Source: Anaerolineaceae bacterium UBA700 (GTDB lineage Bacteria; Chloroflexota; Anaerolineae; Anaerolineales; Anaerolineaceae). From it: 29,979 nucleotides of DNA. Positions 1 through 6,813 of the stretch are shown piece after piece (positions within the stretch are counted from its first letter, which is position 1; each line of letters starts with the position of its first letter). Where the stretch lies: the NCBI GenBank assembly GCA_002298885.1, contig DBMK01000240.1:1-29979 (forward strand). The letters are read 5' to 3'. A program made the position numbers and the translations under genes. The notes beneath the pieces were generated by a model. It did not search any database, was not told the origin of the DNA, and worked only from the letters and a program-made list of their open reading frames with translations.

Positions 1-15
1 CATTTTTGCACCTAC
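1..15 (-). other. Probable start (ATG plus RBS) of the next minus-strand gene
   Basis: Read on the minus strand, the last bases of the window are GTAGGTGCAAAAATG. This is an AGGTG Shine-Dalgarno-like element, a short spacer and an ATG at positions 3-1. It starts about 32 bases after the stop of the carboxyltransferase gene on the same strand, so a co-transcribed gene probably begins here. By family knowledge a biotin carrier or biotin carboxylase partner would be expected, but no codon beyond the ATG is visible, so its identity is unknown. Confidence 0.35.
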
Positions 16-35
16 AACAAAATCTTTAATGGCTT

Positions 36-1556
36 CTAGATTGCGCCGACCATCTCGAGCTCGTTGAGCTCGTCGACCTGGTGGTTGTATTTGCTCTTCA
101 AGAAAGTGTCGGCGGCCTGGTCGAAGGCCAGGTGCAGCAGCAGGTCCTTGTGGCTGCGCACGAAGGGCAGCCAGCAGGGGTCCTCCAGTGCCGGCTCCAG
201 GTAAGCCGCCGGGCGGTACTTGTAAATTTTATCGTTTGGCCCGAGCACCTTTGCCATCACTTCCGGGTTGACCGGGGCGGGGGTGCGGCCAAATTCGCCC
301 CGCAGGAGCATCTTAAATTCCTCGGTGACCATCTCGTACGGCCCGAACATGAGGTTGAACACGGCCTGCGCCCCCACGATCTGGCTGGTGGGTGTAACCA
401 GAGGCACGTATCCGGCATCCTTGCGCACCTGGGGCACGGCCTTCAATACGTCGGGCAGCAGGTCCGGGCGGCCCATTTCTTTCAACTGCGACTGCAAATT
501 GGAGAGCATGCCGCCCGGGATCTGCGAGGTGAAGATGCTGTCGTCGTAATCCGGGTAGCGCAGTCCGCGCATCAGCGTGCGCGACAGGCGTACGGCCTCT
601 TCGACTGAGCCCCGGTCGCCCTTGTCGGCCAGGCAGATGATCTCGTTTACCAGGTGGCGGTTGACGTCGTCGTAATGCACCGGGCGGTAATAATTGCCGT
701 TATACGTGCTGTAATCTTTCAGCTCTTTATAAATCCAAAACAGCTCGCGCTGGATTTCCAGCACCAGGTCCCGGTCGAGGCCATGGTCCAGGCCCATCTC
801 CTCGGCGAAGACCATCAGCACTTCCACCGCCGGCAGGGCAGCGCCCCCGGCGAAGGGGGTGATGCAGGTGTCGATGTTGGTGATGCCGGCCTGCATGGCC
901 AGCACCGAATTTACCAGGGCCACGCCGGTTGTGGCGTGGCTGTGCAGCACGATGGGCACGTTGATGTATTTCTTCAGGCCGCGGAACAGCTCAACCGCCT
1001 CTACCGGGTGCAGCAGCCCGGCCATGTCCTTGATGGCAATCTGGTCGGCGCCTTCATTTTGAAGCAGGATGGCGTAATCGACGAAGTGCTTGACGGTGTG
1101 CACCGGGCTGACCGTGTAGGAAATGCACGCCTCGGCTGTGGCGCCGTAAGCCTTGCTGGCTACCAGGGGGACCTGGATGTTGCGGAAATCGTTGAGGGCG
1201 TCGAACATGCGCATCACGTCCACCCCCGATTCGATGGCCTGCTTGACGAAAGCCAACACCAGGTCGTCCGGCTGCGGCTGGTAGCCGAACAAGTTCTGGC
1301 CGCGCAGCAATGCGCGGATTTTCACGTTTTTGCCGAGCGCATCCCGAAATGTCTCCAGCCTTTCCCAGGGGTCCTCGCCCAGGTAACGGATGCAGGAATC
1401 GAGCACCGCGCCGCCCCACAGCTCGAGGCAGGTGAAACCTGCCTGGCCGATCCTGGTAAGCACGCGCATGGCTTGGGGTGTGGTCATGCGCGTGGCTGCA
1501 ATACTCTGCTGGCCATCACGCAAGGTGACGTCAACAAAATTGATTTTTTTGGCCAT
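36..1556 (-). CDS. Carboxyltransferase subunit (PycB / OadA / transcarboxylase 5S-like), no biotin domain
   Basis: Cytoplasmic carboxyltransferase that moves a carboxyl group between biotin and pyruvate/oxaloacetate. The 506-residue protein has an HMGL-like TIM barrel: a TLRDGQQS motif with the metal-binding Asp near residue 14, a lysine expected to be carbamylated in AIKDMAG (K176), and the metal-binding pair HSH (H205, H207). A conserved carboxylase domain follows in the C-terminal half. The chain ends without the biotin-accepting MKM segment found at the C-terminus of many OadA/PycB proteins; this length matches the roughly 505-residue 5S subunit of transcarboxylase. The biotin carrier should therefore be a separate gene, perhaps the one starting at the window edge. 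I chose the ATG at 1556 (MAKKINF) because AAAGG lies 9 bases upstream; the in-frame TTG three codons earlier overlaps that site. Pyruvate carboxylase B, oxaloacetate decarboxylase alpha and transcarboxylase 5S cannot be told apart from sequence alone. Confidence 0.9.
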   Translation of the reverse strand: MAKKINFVDVTLRDGQQSIAATRMTTPQAMRVLTRIGQAGFTCLELWGGAVLDSCIRYLGEDPWERLETFRDALGKNVKIRALLRGQNLFGYQPQPDDLVLAFVKQAIESGVDVMRMFDALNDFRNIQVPLVASKAYGATAEACISYTVSPVHTVKHFVDYAILLQNEGADQIAIKDMAGLLHPVEAVELFRGLKKYINVPIVLHSHATTGVALVNSVLAMQAGITNIDTCITPFAGGAALPAVEVLMVFAEEMGLDHGLDRDLVLEIQRELFWIYKELKDYSTYNGNYYRPVHYDDVNRHLVNEIICLADKGDRGSVEEAVRLSRTLMRGLRYPDYDDSIFTSQIPGGMLSNLQSQLKEMGRPDLLPDVLKAVPQVRKDAGYVPLVTPTSQIVGAQAVFNLMFGPYEMVTEEFKMLLRGEFGRTPAPVNPEVMAKVLGPNDKIYKYRPAAYLEPALEDPCWLPFVRSHKDLLLHLAFDQAADTFLKSKYNHQVDELNELEMVGAI

Positions 1557-1584
1557 AATGATCAACCTTTAAGGGCGCAGATGC

Positions 1585-1603
1585 GTGGCTCACGCCGAGC
1601 CAC
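1585..1603. repeat. Small perfect hairpin in the leader of the carboxyltransferase gene
   Basis: GTGGCTC and GAGCCAC form a perfect 7-bp stem around a 5-base loop, about 30 bases upstream of the carboxyltransferase start codon. It would be transcribed in the 5' leader of that gene. There is no T-run, so it is not an obvious terminator, and no known riboswitch is recognised. Confidence 0.4.
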
Positions 1604-1668
1604 CGATATCCCTCTTTCTTTTAAAATTTGCTGTTAGCTATAACACTCTAAGTCGATATGCGTTCCGC

Positions 1669-1674
1669 TATAAT
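1669..1674 (+). promoter_or_regulatory. Candidate -10 box (TATAAT) for the TerC gene
   Basis: A perfect TATAAT lies 80 bases upstream of the TerC start codon in the divergent intergenic region. No good -35 hexamer is seen at 16-18 bases upstream. The region is AT-rich on both strands, so the box could occur by chance. About 70 bases of leader would result. Confidence 0.3.
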
Positions 1675-1753
1675 TAAGGCCGGCGTAAATTCCTGCGAAC
1701 CAACCACGCTCTTCGGGTGTTACTAACGATATCTTCGGGTCTGGGAGAAATTC

Positions 1754-2647
1754 ATGGATTTGAGCATCGTCGGCATCATCCTGCAACTGATCTTTTTGGA
1801 AGGCATTCTCTCCATCGATAACGCCGCCGTCCTGGGGGCCATGGTTTCCGTCCTGCCGGACGACCGGAAGATCGATTGGCCTCATTCTCTGCGTAAGCTG
1901 GGCAAAGTGCTGGATCCGCTGCTGGGCAAGCAGCGCACCGCCGGCCTGCGGGTGGGCTTGCTGGGTGCTTACCTGGGCCGGGGGACCATGCTGGTGCTGG
2001 CCAGTTTTGTAATCAACAATCCATGGCTGCGGCTGATAGGAGCGTTTTACCTGATCCGCCTGGCGCTTGAAAACCTGGGCGTGCCCGAGGAAGGCGAAGA
2101 AGAGCGCCATGAGCGCGAGGTTAAGGCGCGCGGTTTTTGGATGATCGTGTTGAACGTCGAGCTGGCAGACCTGGCATTCAGTATCGATAACGTGGTGGCT
2201 GCCGTCTCGCTTTCGGACAAATTGTGGGTGGTGATGGTCGGCGTGGCCATCGGCATCCTGACCATGCGCTTTGCCGCCGGGATTTTCAGCTATTTCGTCA
2301 TTCGCGAGCCGATCTTGAAGCCGGCTGCCTACGTGCTGGTGCTGAATATCGGCATCCAATTGATCATCGAAGACTTGCTTGGCTACGAAATTGGCGACCT
2401 GGTCCGCTTTGCTCTTTCTGTCTCCATCATTTTGCTTGCGCTGCTCTACGCCCATTCCAGGCTGCTGCAGCGCCTCCGGCCGGTCTTGGTTTGGATTGCG
2501 CGGGTTATGGATAAGCTAAACGAGGCGATCAACTGGGTGCTTGCGCCCGTTTTTGCCTTGTTCCGGGTCATCTTCCGGGGGCTGCGCTGGGTGTATCGGC
2601 ATACTTTCGGTACCCGGGTGCGAGTGCCACGGAAAAACCAGGATTAA
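1754..2647 (+). CDS. TerC-family integral membrane protein
   Basis: A 297-residue multi-pass membrane protein of the TerC family. Members are linked to tellurite resistance and, in better-studied cases, to Mn2+/metal-ion export. The two family-typical acidic SIDN motifs sit inside hydrophobic segments, EGILSIDNAA near residues 16-25 and LAFSIDNVVA near 140-149, and both aspartates probably line the ion path. About seven hydrophobic stretches are visible. A charged loop at about residues 110-127 separates the two halves, and a basic, amphipathic tail follows residue 235. The start is supported by GGGAG six bases before the ATG. It is transcribed opposite to all its neighbours. Substrate is unknown; the metal-export role is inferred from the family. 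Confidence 0.88.
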   Translation: MDLSIVGIILQLIFLEGILSIDNAAVLGAMVSVLPDDRKIDWPHSLRKLGKVLDPLLGKQRTAGLRVGLLGAYLGRGTMLVLASFVINNPWLRLIGAFYLIRLALENLGVPEEGEEERHEREVKARGFWMIVLNVELADLAFSIDNVVAAVSLSDKLWVVMVGVAIGILTMRFAAGIFSYFVIREPILKPAAYVLVLNIGIQLIIEDLLGYEIGDLVRFALSVSIILLALLYAHSRLLQRLRPVLVWIARVMDKLNEAINWVLAPVFALFRVIFRGLRWVYRHTFGTRVRVPRKNQD

Positions 2648-2681
2648 AAATCTGCCTGCTGTAGGGGTAAGGAGTATGCAG

Positions 2682-2714
2682 AGACTTCCGAAATCTGAAA
2701 GATTTCGGAAGTCT
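2682..2714. terminator. Perfect 15-bp hairpin downstream of the TerC gene
   Basis: AGACTTCCGAAATCT and AGATTTCGGAAGTCT pair perfectly around a GAA loop, 35 bases after the TerC stop. Stem strength and position suggest transcript 3'-end formation or stabilisation, but no T-run follows, so this is not a canonical intrinsic terminator. Weaker outer complementarity (CCTGCTG near 2655 with CAGCAG near 2734) could extend the structure. Confidence 0.5.
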
Positions 2715-2771
2715 GGATTCTGGATTTATCCCGCAGCAGCGAGAATAGAATCTTCCGTGCCCCTATGAGTT

Positions 2772-2911
2772 AACAAGGTCTCACCCCCAGCCCCTCCCCC
2801 TGGAGCATGTTCCACCGCTCCAGGAGAGGGGAGAAGACCGCTCTGAAATTGATTTCTCCCCTCTCCTGACAGGTTTTTCGTCAGGAGAGGGGCCGGGGGT
2901 GAGGCCTTGTT
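2772..2911. repeat. Composite palindromic intergenic repeat, copy 1 (MITE-like)
   Basis: About 140 bp bounded by imperfect terminal inverted repeats, AACAAGGTCTCACCCCC at the left and its near-complement GGGGGTGAGGCCTTGTT at the right (one mismatch in 17). Inside are two hairpins. CCTGGAGC/GCTCCAGG has a 10-base loop (2799-2824). The second has perfect 13-bp arms CCCCTCTCCTGAC/GTCAGGAGAGGGG with a 9-base loop (2858-2892). A second copy in the opposite orientation lies at 6593-6719. There is no ORF inside. It sits between convergent genes and its last base touches the stop codon of the GH94 gene, so it may also act as a two-way terminator. Confidence 0.8.
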
Positions 2912-5343
2912 TATCCCCCCATTTCTACAATAACCCTGTGGTTCCCGCCTTCCTTAAAATATGGGATGACATTCCCTTCCAGTGTCTTCCCATCCACCTC
3001 CACCTTTACCACCCCCTTATTCACGTGCTGCGGGTTGCGCACTTCGATCGCGTAGCGCGCCCCGCGCAGGCTGCGGCTCACCTTGAAGCCGTCCCAGGCC
3101 GCCGGGATGCAGGGGTCGACCAGCAGCCCGCGGTAACCAGGGCGCATGCCCAGGATGTACTGCGTCCCGGCCTGGTACATCCACGAGGCGGTGCCCGACA
3201 GCCAGGAGTTGCGCGCCAGGCCGAACAGCGGGTGCTCGTCCGCCAGGACGTTCTGCGGGTAGACGTACGGCTCGCACTCGTATTCCTCGATGTGCTCGTT
3301 CCTGGCGGCCGGGTTGACCTGGGCATAGTAGGCGTAAGCCCGCTCGCCGTTGCCCAGCAGAGTTTCGGCCACCACCACCCACGGGTTGGTGTGCAGGAAG
3401 ATGCCGCCATTTTCCTTGGCGCCGGGCGGGTAGGTGGTAATGCCGCCGCGGGCCGGGTCGAAGCCGTTGAAGCCGGGTGTGCTGAGCTTGATGCCGCAGC
3501 GCGTGTTCAGGCGGCGGTTCACCGCATCCAGGGCCTGCCGGGATCGCTCGGGGGAGGCATAACCGGCGATGACCGGCCAGGACTGGCCGTAGTTGTAGAT
3601 CTGCCCGGCGTCGTTTTTGTGCGAACCCAGCGGCGTGCCGTCGGCGTCGAAGTAGCTTATATACCATTCGCCGTCCCAGCCGTGCTGCTCCACCCGCCCG
3701 GCCATCTCGGCGTGCCAGGCGCGGTACTGCCCGGCGCGGCCGGAATCGCCCAGGAAGTCGGCCAGGTCGGCCAGCTCGAGCAGCGCCTTGCCGTACAGGC
3801 AGGCGGTGAGCAGGCTTTCGGCGCCGGTCGCCAGGTTGAGCGTGTCGTTCCAGTCGGCAAACCCCAGCCTGGGCAGGCCGTGGGCGCCCACGTCGCCGCG
3901 GGTGAAGGCCACGCTGCGCTCCAGGTGGTCCAGCACGCTGCCACGCTCGCCTGGACCTGCCGGTTTGCCCTGGGCGTTCTTGTTGTAATACTCGATCTGC
4001 TCCTGCAGGAAATCCAGGTCGCCGGTCTCCTTCAAGTAAGCGCACACCGCCAGCACCCCCCACAGGTGGTCGTCCGAATAATAGTGCGGGCGGTCGGGGC
4101 GTTCTATCGAATCGCCCACCTCGGCGGTCATGGTCAGCGGGTTGAACTGGTGGAAGGCCGAGCCGTCGCTCCGCTGCACCGAGAGGAGCTTGCGCAGCAG
4201 GGATTTGGCCTCGGCCGGGGCGGAGGCCAGCACGCCCATCACGTCCTGCGAGCTGTCGCGGGTGCCGATGCCGCGGCTGCCGTAGCCGAGCTGGTAGAGG
4301 GAGAGGTAGCGCGACCAGTTGAGGGTGGTGTGGCACTGGCGCGGGTTGTGCACGTTCAGCATGCTGTTGAGCGCCGCGTCCGGCGTTTCGACCTGCTGCT
4401 TATCCAGGTAGTCGTCCCAGAACCGGGCCAGGCTGGAGAGGGACTGTTGGGCGGCTTCCGGACGGTAGTATTTCTCGATTCCCGGCAGCGCGGCTTCCAG
4501 GCTGGCCTCCTGGCCGAGCTGGGTGACGAAGCTGCGCGCCTCGCCCGGCTGGAGCGCTCCCAGGGGCAGCAGCAGGGCGGCAATGTTATCGCCGCGCCGC
4601 GCCACCGTGCCCGGTAGTTCCGCCGCCTGCAGGCTGAGCGGGGTTGCCCAGGTGCCGTATTCGTTATCGCCCAGGAACCGGCGGCGGTCGGTCTCGAACG
4701 AGGAGGCAGGCAGACTGGCGGTGAAGTAGTTGACGCCGGTGTCGCGCTTCATGAAGGCGTATTGGAGCAGCACCACCCGCCCATCCGGCAGCGTGCAGGC
4801 CCGGCTCTGCATGGTCTGGGGAACCCAGTCGGCGTTGGTGAGCTGCTTGAGAGCGTCGAAGTGGGTGTATTCGACCACCAGCACGGCGTCCAGCTCTACT
4901 GCGGCGCCGCTGCGGTTGGTGATTTGCACCAGGCGCAGCTCGCGCCCGCCTGGTTGCGCATCGGGCGGCACGAAGATGGTAACGTCGGTTTCGATCCCCT
5001 CCACCTGGGTGACGAGGCGGGTGTACCCCAGCCCTACCCGGCATTCGTAATGCTCGCAGGGCGATAGGCCGGGCACAAAAAATGGGGATAGTACGTTATA
5101 ACCGGCCTGTGTATGCAGGCGCAGGTAGAGCGTCTCGCCCCTGAACTCGGATGCGGGCATCTGCGAGATGTAGCGGGTGAGGCGGTTGAGCGCCGGGTCG
5201 CCCTTGCAGATCAGCGCCCCGCCGGTCTGGTCGACGAATCCGCCGAAGGCCAGCGTACCGATGTAATTGATCCATTTCACCGGCGTCTTGGGGTCGGTGA
5301 TCACGTATTCGCGTTTGAGATCGTCGAAATAGCCACAATTCAT
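2911..5343 (-). CDS. GH94 family glycoside phosphorylase, divergent paralog
   Basis: An 810-residue cytoplasmic inverting phosphorylase of family GH94, which cleaves beta-linked glucosides with phosphate to give glucose-1-phosphate. Layout is that of the family: an N-terminal beta-sandwich (about 1-270, beginning with the typical GYFDD...YVI motif), a linker, an (alpha/alpha)6 barrel and a C-terminal beta domain. The catalytic-Asp region ADWND is at residues 496-500. Phosphate-site motifs GTRDSSQD, KENGGIFLHTNPW and [10 protein letters not shown] are kept. It differs from the cellobiose phosphorylase in this locus in the N-terminal domain and around the substrate loops. Its C-terminal stretch (VDPCIPAAW, NPQHVNKGV) recalls N,N'-diacetylchitobiose phosphorylase. 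The acceptor could be chitobiose, cellobionic acid, laminaribiose or another beta-disaccharide; sequence alone does not decide. The start is ATG at 5343 with AGG six bases upstream, two bases after the preceding stop, so translation is probably coupled to the GT-C gene. Confidence 0.88.
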   Translation of the reverse strand: MNCGYFDDLKREYVITDPKTPVKWINYIGTLAFGGFVDQTGGALICKGDPALNRLTRYISQMPASEFRGETLYLRLHTQAGYNVLSPFFVPGLSPCEHYECRVGLGYTRLVTQVEGIETDVTIFVPPDAQPGGRELRLVQITNRSGAAVELDAVLVVEYTHFDALKQLTNADWVPQTMQSRACTLPDGRVVLLQYAFMKRDTGVNYFTASLPASSFETDRRRFLGDNEYGTWATPLSLQAAELPGTVARRGDNIAALLLPLGALQPGEARSFVTQLGQEASLEAALPGIEKYYRPEAAQQSLSSLARFWDDYLDKQQVETPDAALNSMLNVHNPRQCHTTLNWSRYLSLYQLGYGSRGIGTRDSSQDVMGVLASAPAEAKSLLRKLLSVQRSDGSAFHQFNPLTMTAEVGDSIERPDRPHYYSDDHLWGVLAVCAYLKETGDLDFLQEQIEYYNKNAQGKPAGPGERGSVLDHLERSVAFTRGDVGAHGLPRLGFADWNDTLNLATGAESLLTACLYGKALLELADLADFLGDSGRAGQYRAWHAEMAGRVEQHGWDGEWYISYFDADGTPLGSHKNDAGQIYNYGQSWPVIAGYASPERSRQALDAVNRRLNTRCGIKLSTPGFNGFDPARGGITTYPPGAKENGGIFLHTNPWVVVAETLLGNGERAYAYYAQVNPAARNEHIEEYECEPYVYPQNVLADEHPLFGLARNSWLSGTASWMYQAGTQYILGMRPGYRGLLVDPCIPAAWDGFKVSRSLRGARYAIEVRNPQHVNKGVVKVEVDGKTLEGNVIPYFKEGGNHRVIVEMGG

Positions 5344-5345
5344 GG

Positions 5346-6566
5346 TTAACCTACCCACATGTCAAAGGAGAAAAGCGCCGCCATCATGCCCATCACCAGG
5401 ATGCTGCCAAGGGTCCAGGAGCGGTCGAAGACCTCGTTTTTGCCCCAGCGGGCCAGGGCCAAAAAGGTGGTCGGCATGGCCAGCAGGTAGCGGCTGGAGC
5501 TCTGCGGCGAGCCGCTGGTCACGCTGATGACCCACACCGCCAGGCTGAATACGGCCAGGCCCGGGTGTAAAGAGATCAAGCTGATGGCCGCGGCCAACGA
5601 GAGGATGATAATGATGACTTCGATGGCGGTATATACGGCGGCCTGGGTGTTGCCGCTGAAGGCGTTGATAAATGCCTCCGTCCATCCCAGGATGGACTGG
5701 CCGACTTCGAGGAAACCGCGCCCGAAATAGTTTGCCTCCAAAAAGCGGAAGCGTTCTCCCAGCGGAGAAAACCAGAAGCCGGCGAAGGAAACCAGCGGCA
5801 GCAAGGCGGCCGCGGCGCGGGTGGCGAAAGCGCGGCTGCGCCAGGTGAATTCCTGCCGGCGCAGCCCTTCGACCGCCGCCATGCCCAGCGGGATGACCAG
5901 GGCAACGCCCACCGCCCGCGTCCACACTGCCACGGCCGCCAGCGCGCCGGCTGCCAGCAGGCGGCGGCGCCGGATGAGCGCCAGGCAGGTGAAGGCCAGA
6001 CCCATGAACAGCCCTTCGGTGTATACCTGGGCCAAAAAGAAGCCGGAGGGGAAGACCAGCAGGTAGAATGCGGCGCGCAGGCTGCCTGCCTCCTCCAGCC
6101 AGGGACGGGCAAGATCGGCCAGCGCCAGCAGCGCCGCCAGCGTGCCCAGCAGGGACACGATTAGGCCGGCCAGTGTGGCGGTGGCGATTCCGTTGAGTCC
6201 AAAGATGTGCAGCGGCAGCGCCACCAGCCGGGTGACAAGCCCGTACATGGGGAAAAACGCATAGCTCAACGAGACCTGCCCGCCCGGCCCAGGCCCGTCG
6301 ATCTTGCGCACCCGGTCATCGTCGTATCCGGCCACGGCTTGCTGCAGGTAGAACTCAGAATCCCACGAGACGTGCGTATTGAGGAAGGGCACCATCAGGA
6401 ATGGCTTGTTGGCCTGGCTGTTCTTGGCCGTCTCGCTCGGCGTCCAGGGCACCGCAAAATCAGGGCGCTGGACGTCGAAGCGGGCGACCACCATCTCCTG
6501 GTAAGCGAACAGGATGGCCGCCCAGGCCGCCCAGACGAGGATGATTTTGCGAGTAAGCGCACTCAA
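5346..6566 (-). CDS. GT-C membrane glycosyltransferase, PIG-V/mannosyltransferase-like
   Basis: A 406-residue polytopic membrane protein with roughly ten hydrophobic segments. Pattern features match the GT-C superfamily, especially the PIG-V-like mannosyltransferase group: an acidic motif WDSEFYLQQA after the first membrane segment (about residue 68), then FFPMYGLVTRL, then PSGFFLAQVYTEGLF. Such enzymes transfer sugar from polyprenyl-phosphate-linked donors to an extracytoplasmic acceptor. The start appears to be TTG at 6566, preceded by AGGGG about 9 bases upstream; a nearby ATG is out of frame. It follows a 247-base gap holding repeat copy 2 and is followed after two bases by a GH94 phosphorylase gene. 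A membrane transferase within a catabolic cluster is unexpected and its acceptor is unknown. Assignment rests on motif pattern, not on close similarity. Confidence 0.65.
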   Translation of the reverse strand: MSALTRKIILVWAAWAAILFAYQEMVVARFDVQRPDFAVPWTPSETAKNSQANKPFLMVPFLNTHVSWDSEFYLQQAVAGYDDDRVRKIDGPGPGGQVSLSYAFFPMYGLVTRLVALPLHIFGLNGIATATLAGLIVSLLGTLAALLALADLARPWLEEAGSLRAAFYLLVFPSGFFLAQVYTEGLFMGLAFTCLALIRRRRLLAAGALAAVAVWTRAVGVALVIPLGMAAVEGLRRQEFTWRSRAFATRAAAALLPLVSFAGFWFSPLGERFRFLEANYFGRGFLEVGQSILGWTEAFINAFSGNTQAAVYTAIEVIIIILSLAAAISLISLHPGLAVFSLAVWVISVTSGSPQSSSRYLLAMPTTFLALARWGKNEVFDRSWTLGSILVMGMMAALFSFDMWVG

Positions 6567-6592
6567 TTCGGTTTTCCCCTGATATTCATTGA

Positions 6593-6719
6593 CCTCACCC
6601 CCAACCCCTCTCCTGACGAAAAACCCGTCAGGAGAGGGGAGCGGCCGAAATTAATAAGCCTTCTCCCCCTCTCCTGGAGCACGCTTCACCGCTCCAGGAG
6701 AGGGGGGCAGTGGGGTGAG
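6593..6719. repeat. Composite palindromic intergenic repeat, copy 2, inverted relative to copy 1
   Basis: About 127 bp from CCTCACCCCC to TGGGGTGAG. It contains the hairpin CCCCTCTCCTGAC/GTCAGGAGAGGGG (13-bp perfect arms, 6605-6639) and then a 16-bp perfect stem CCCCCTCTCCTGGAGC/GCTCCAGGAGAGGGGG with a 10-base loop (6665-6706). The order of hairpins and the loop base GAAAAACCC are the reverse complement of copy 1 (GAAAAACCT there), so the copies are inverted relative to each other. It lies upstream of the GT-C gene and downstream of the cellobiose phosphorylase gene. In the remaining 94 bases to 6813 only a weak ATGGGC/GCCCAT hairpin near 6779-6800 is seen. Confidence 0.8.
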
Positions 6720-6813
6720 TTTTCAACCTACAGTATTCAGTATTGCCCGATTCTATTTTTAAAATTCAAACATGGCATGGGCCGGGGCAAAAGCCCATCC
6801 ATTATGTTTTCAA

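Noticed and set aside
1600..1753. A yybP-ykoY manganese riboswitch upstream of the TerC gene, as is common for this family.
   Set aside because: I cannot find the conserved junction sequences or the paired helices; only scattered CTTCGGG motifs occur. A covariance-model search (RF00080) would settle it.
4549..4562. CTGGAGCGCTCCCA inside the GH94 gene, matching the CelR-type operator at 12 of 14 bases.
   Set aside because: It is within coding sequence, is imperfect, and GAGCGCTC cores are expected by chance in GC-rich DNA. No promoter is near.
2899..4617. A 572-codon plus-strand ORF opposite the GH94 gene, and similar long antisense ORFs elsewhere (for example 654-1637, 23762-24715).
   Set aside because: They are complements of genes with clear catalytic motifs, have low-complexity Arg/Gly/Val/Ala/His composition, and arise from high GC and codon bias. 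None shows a recognisable domain.
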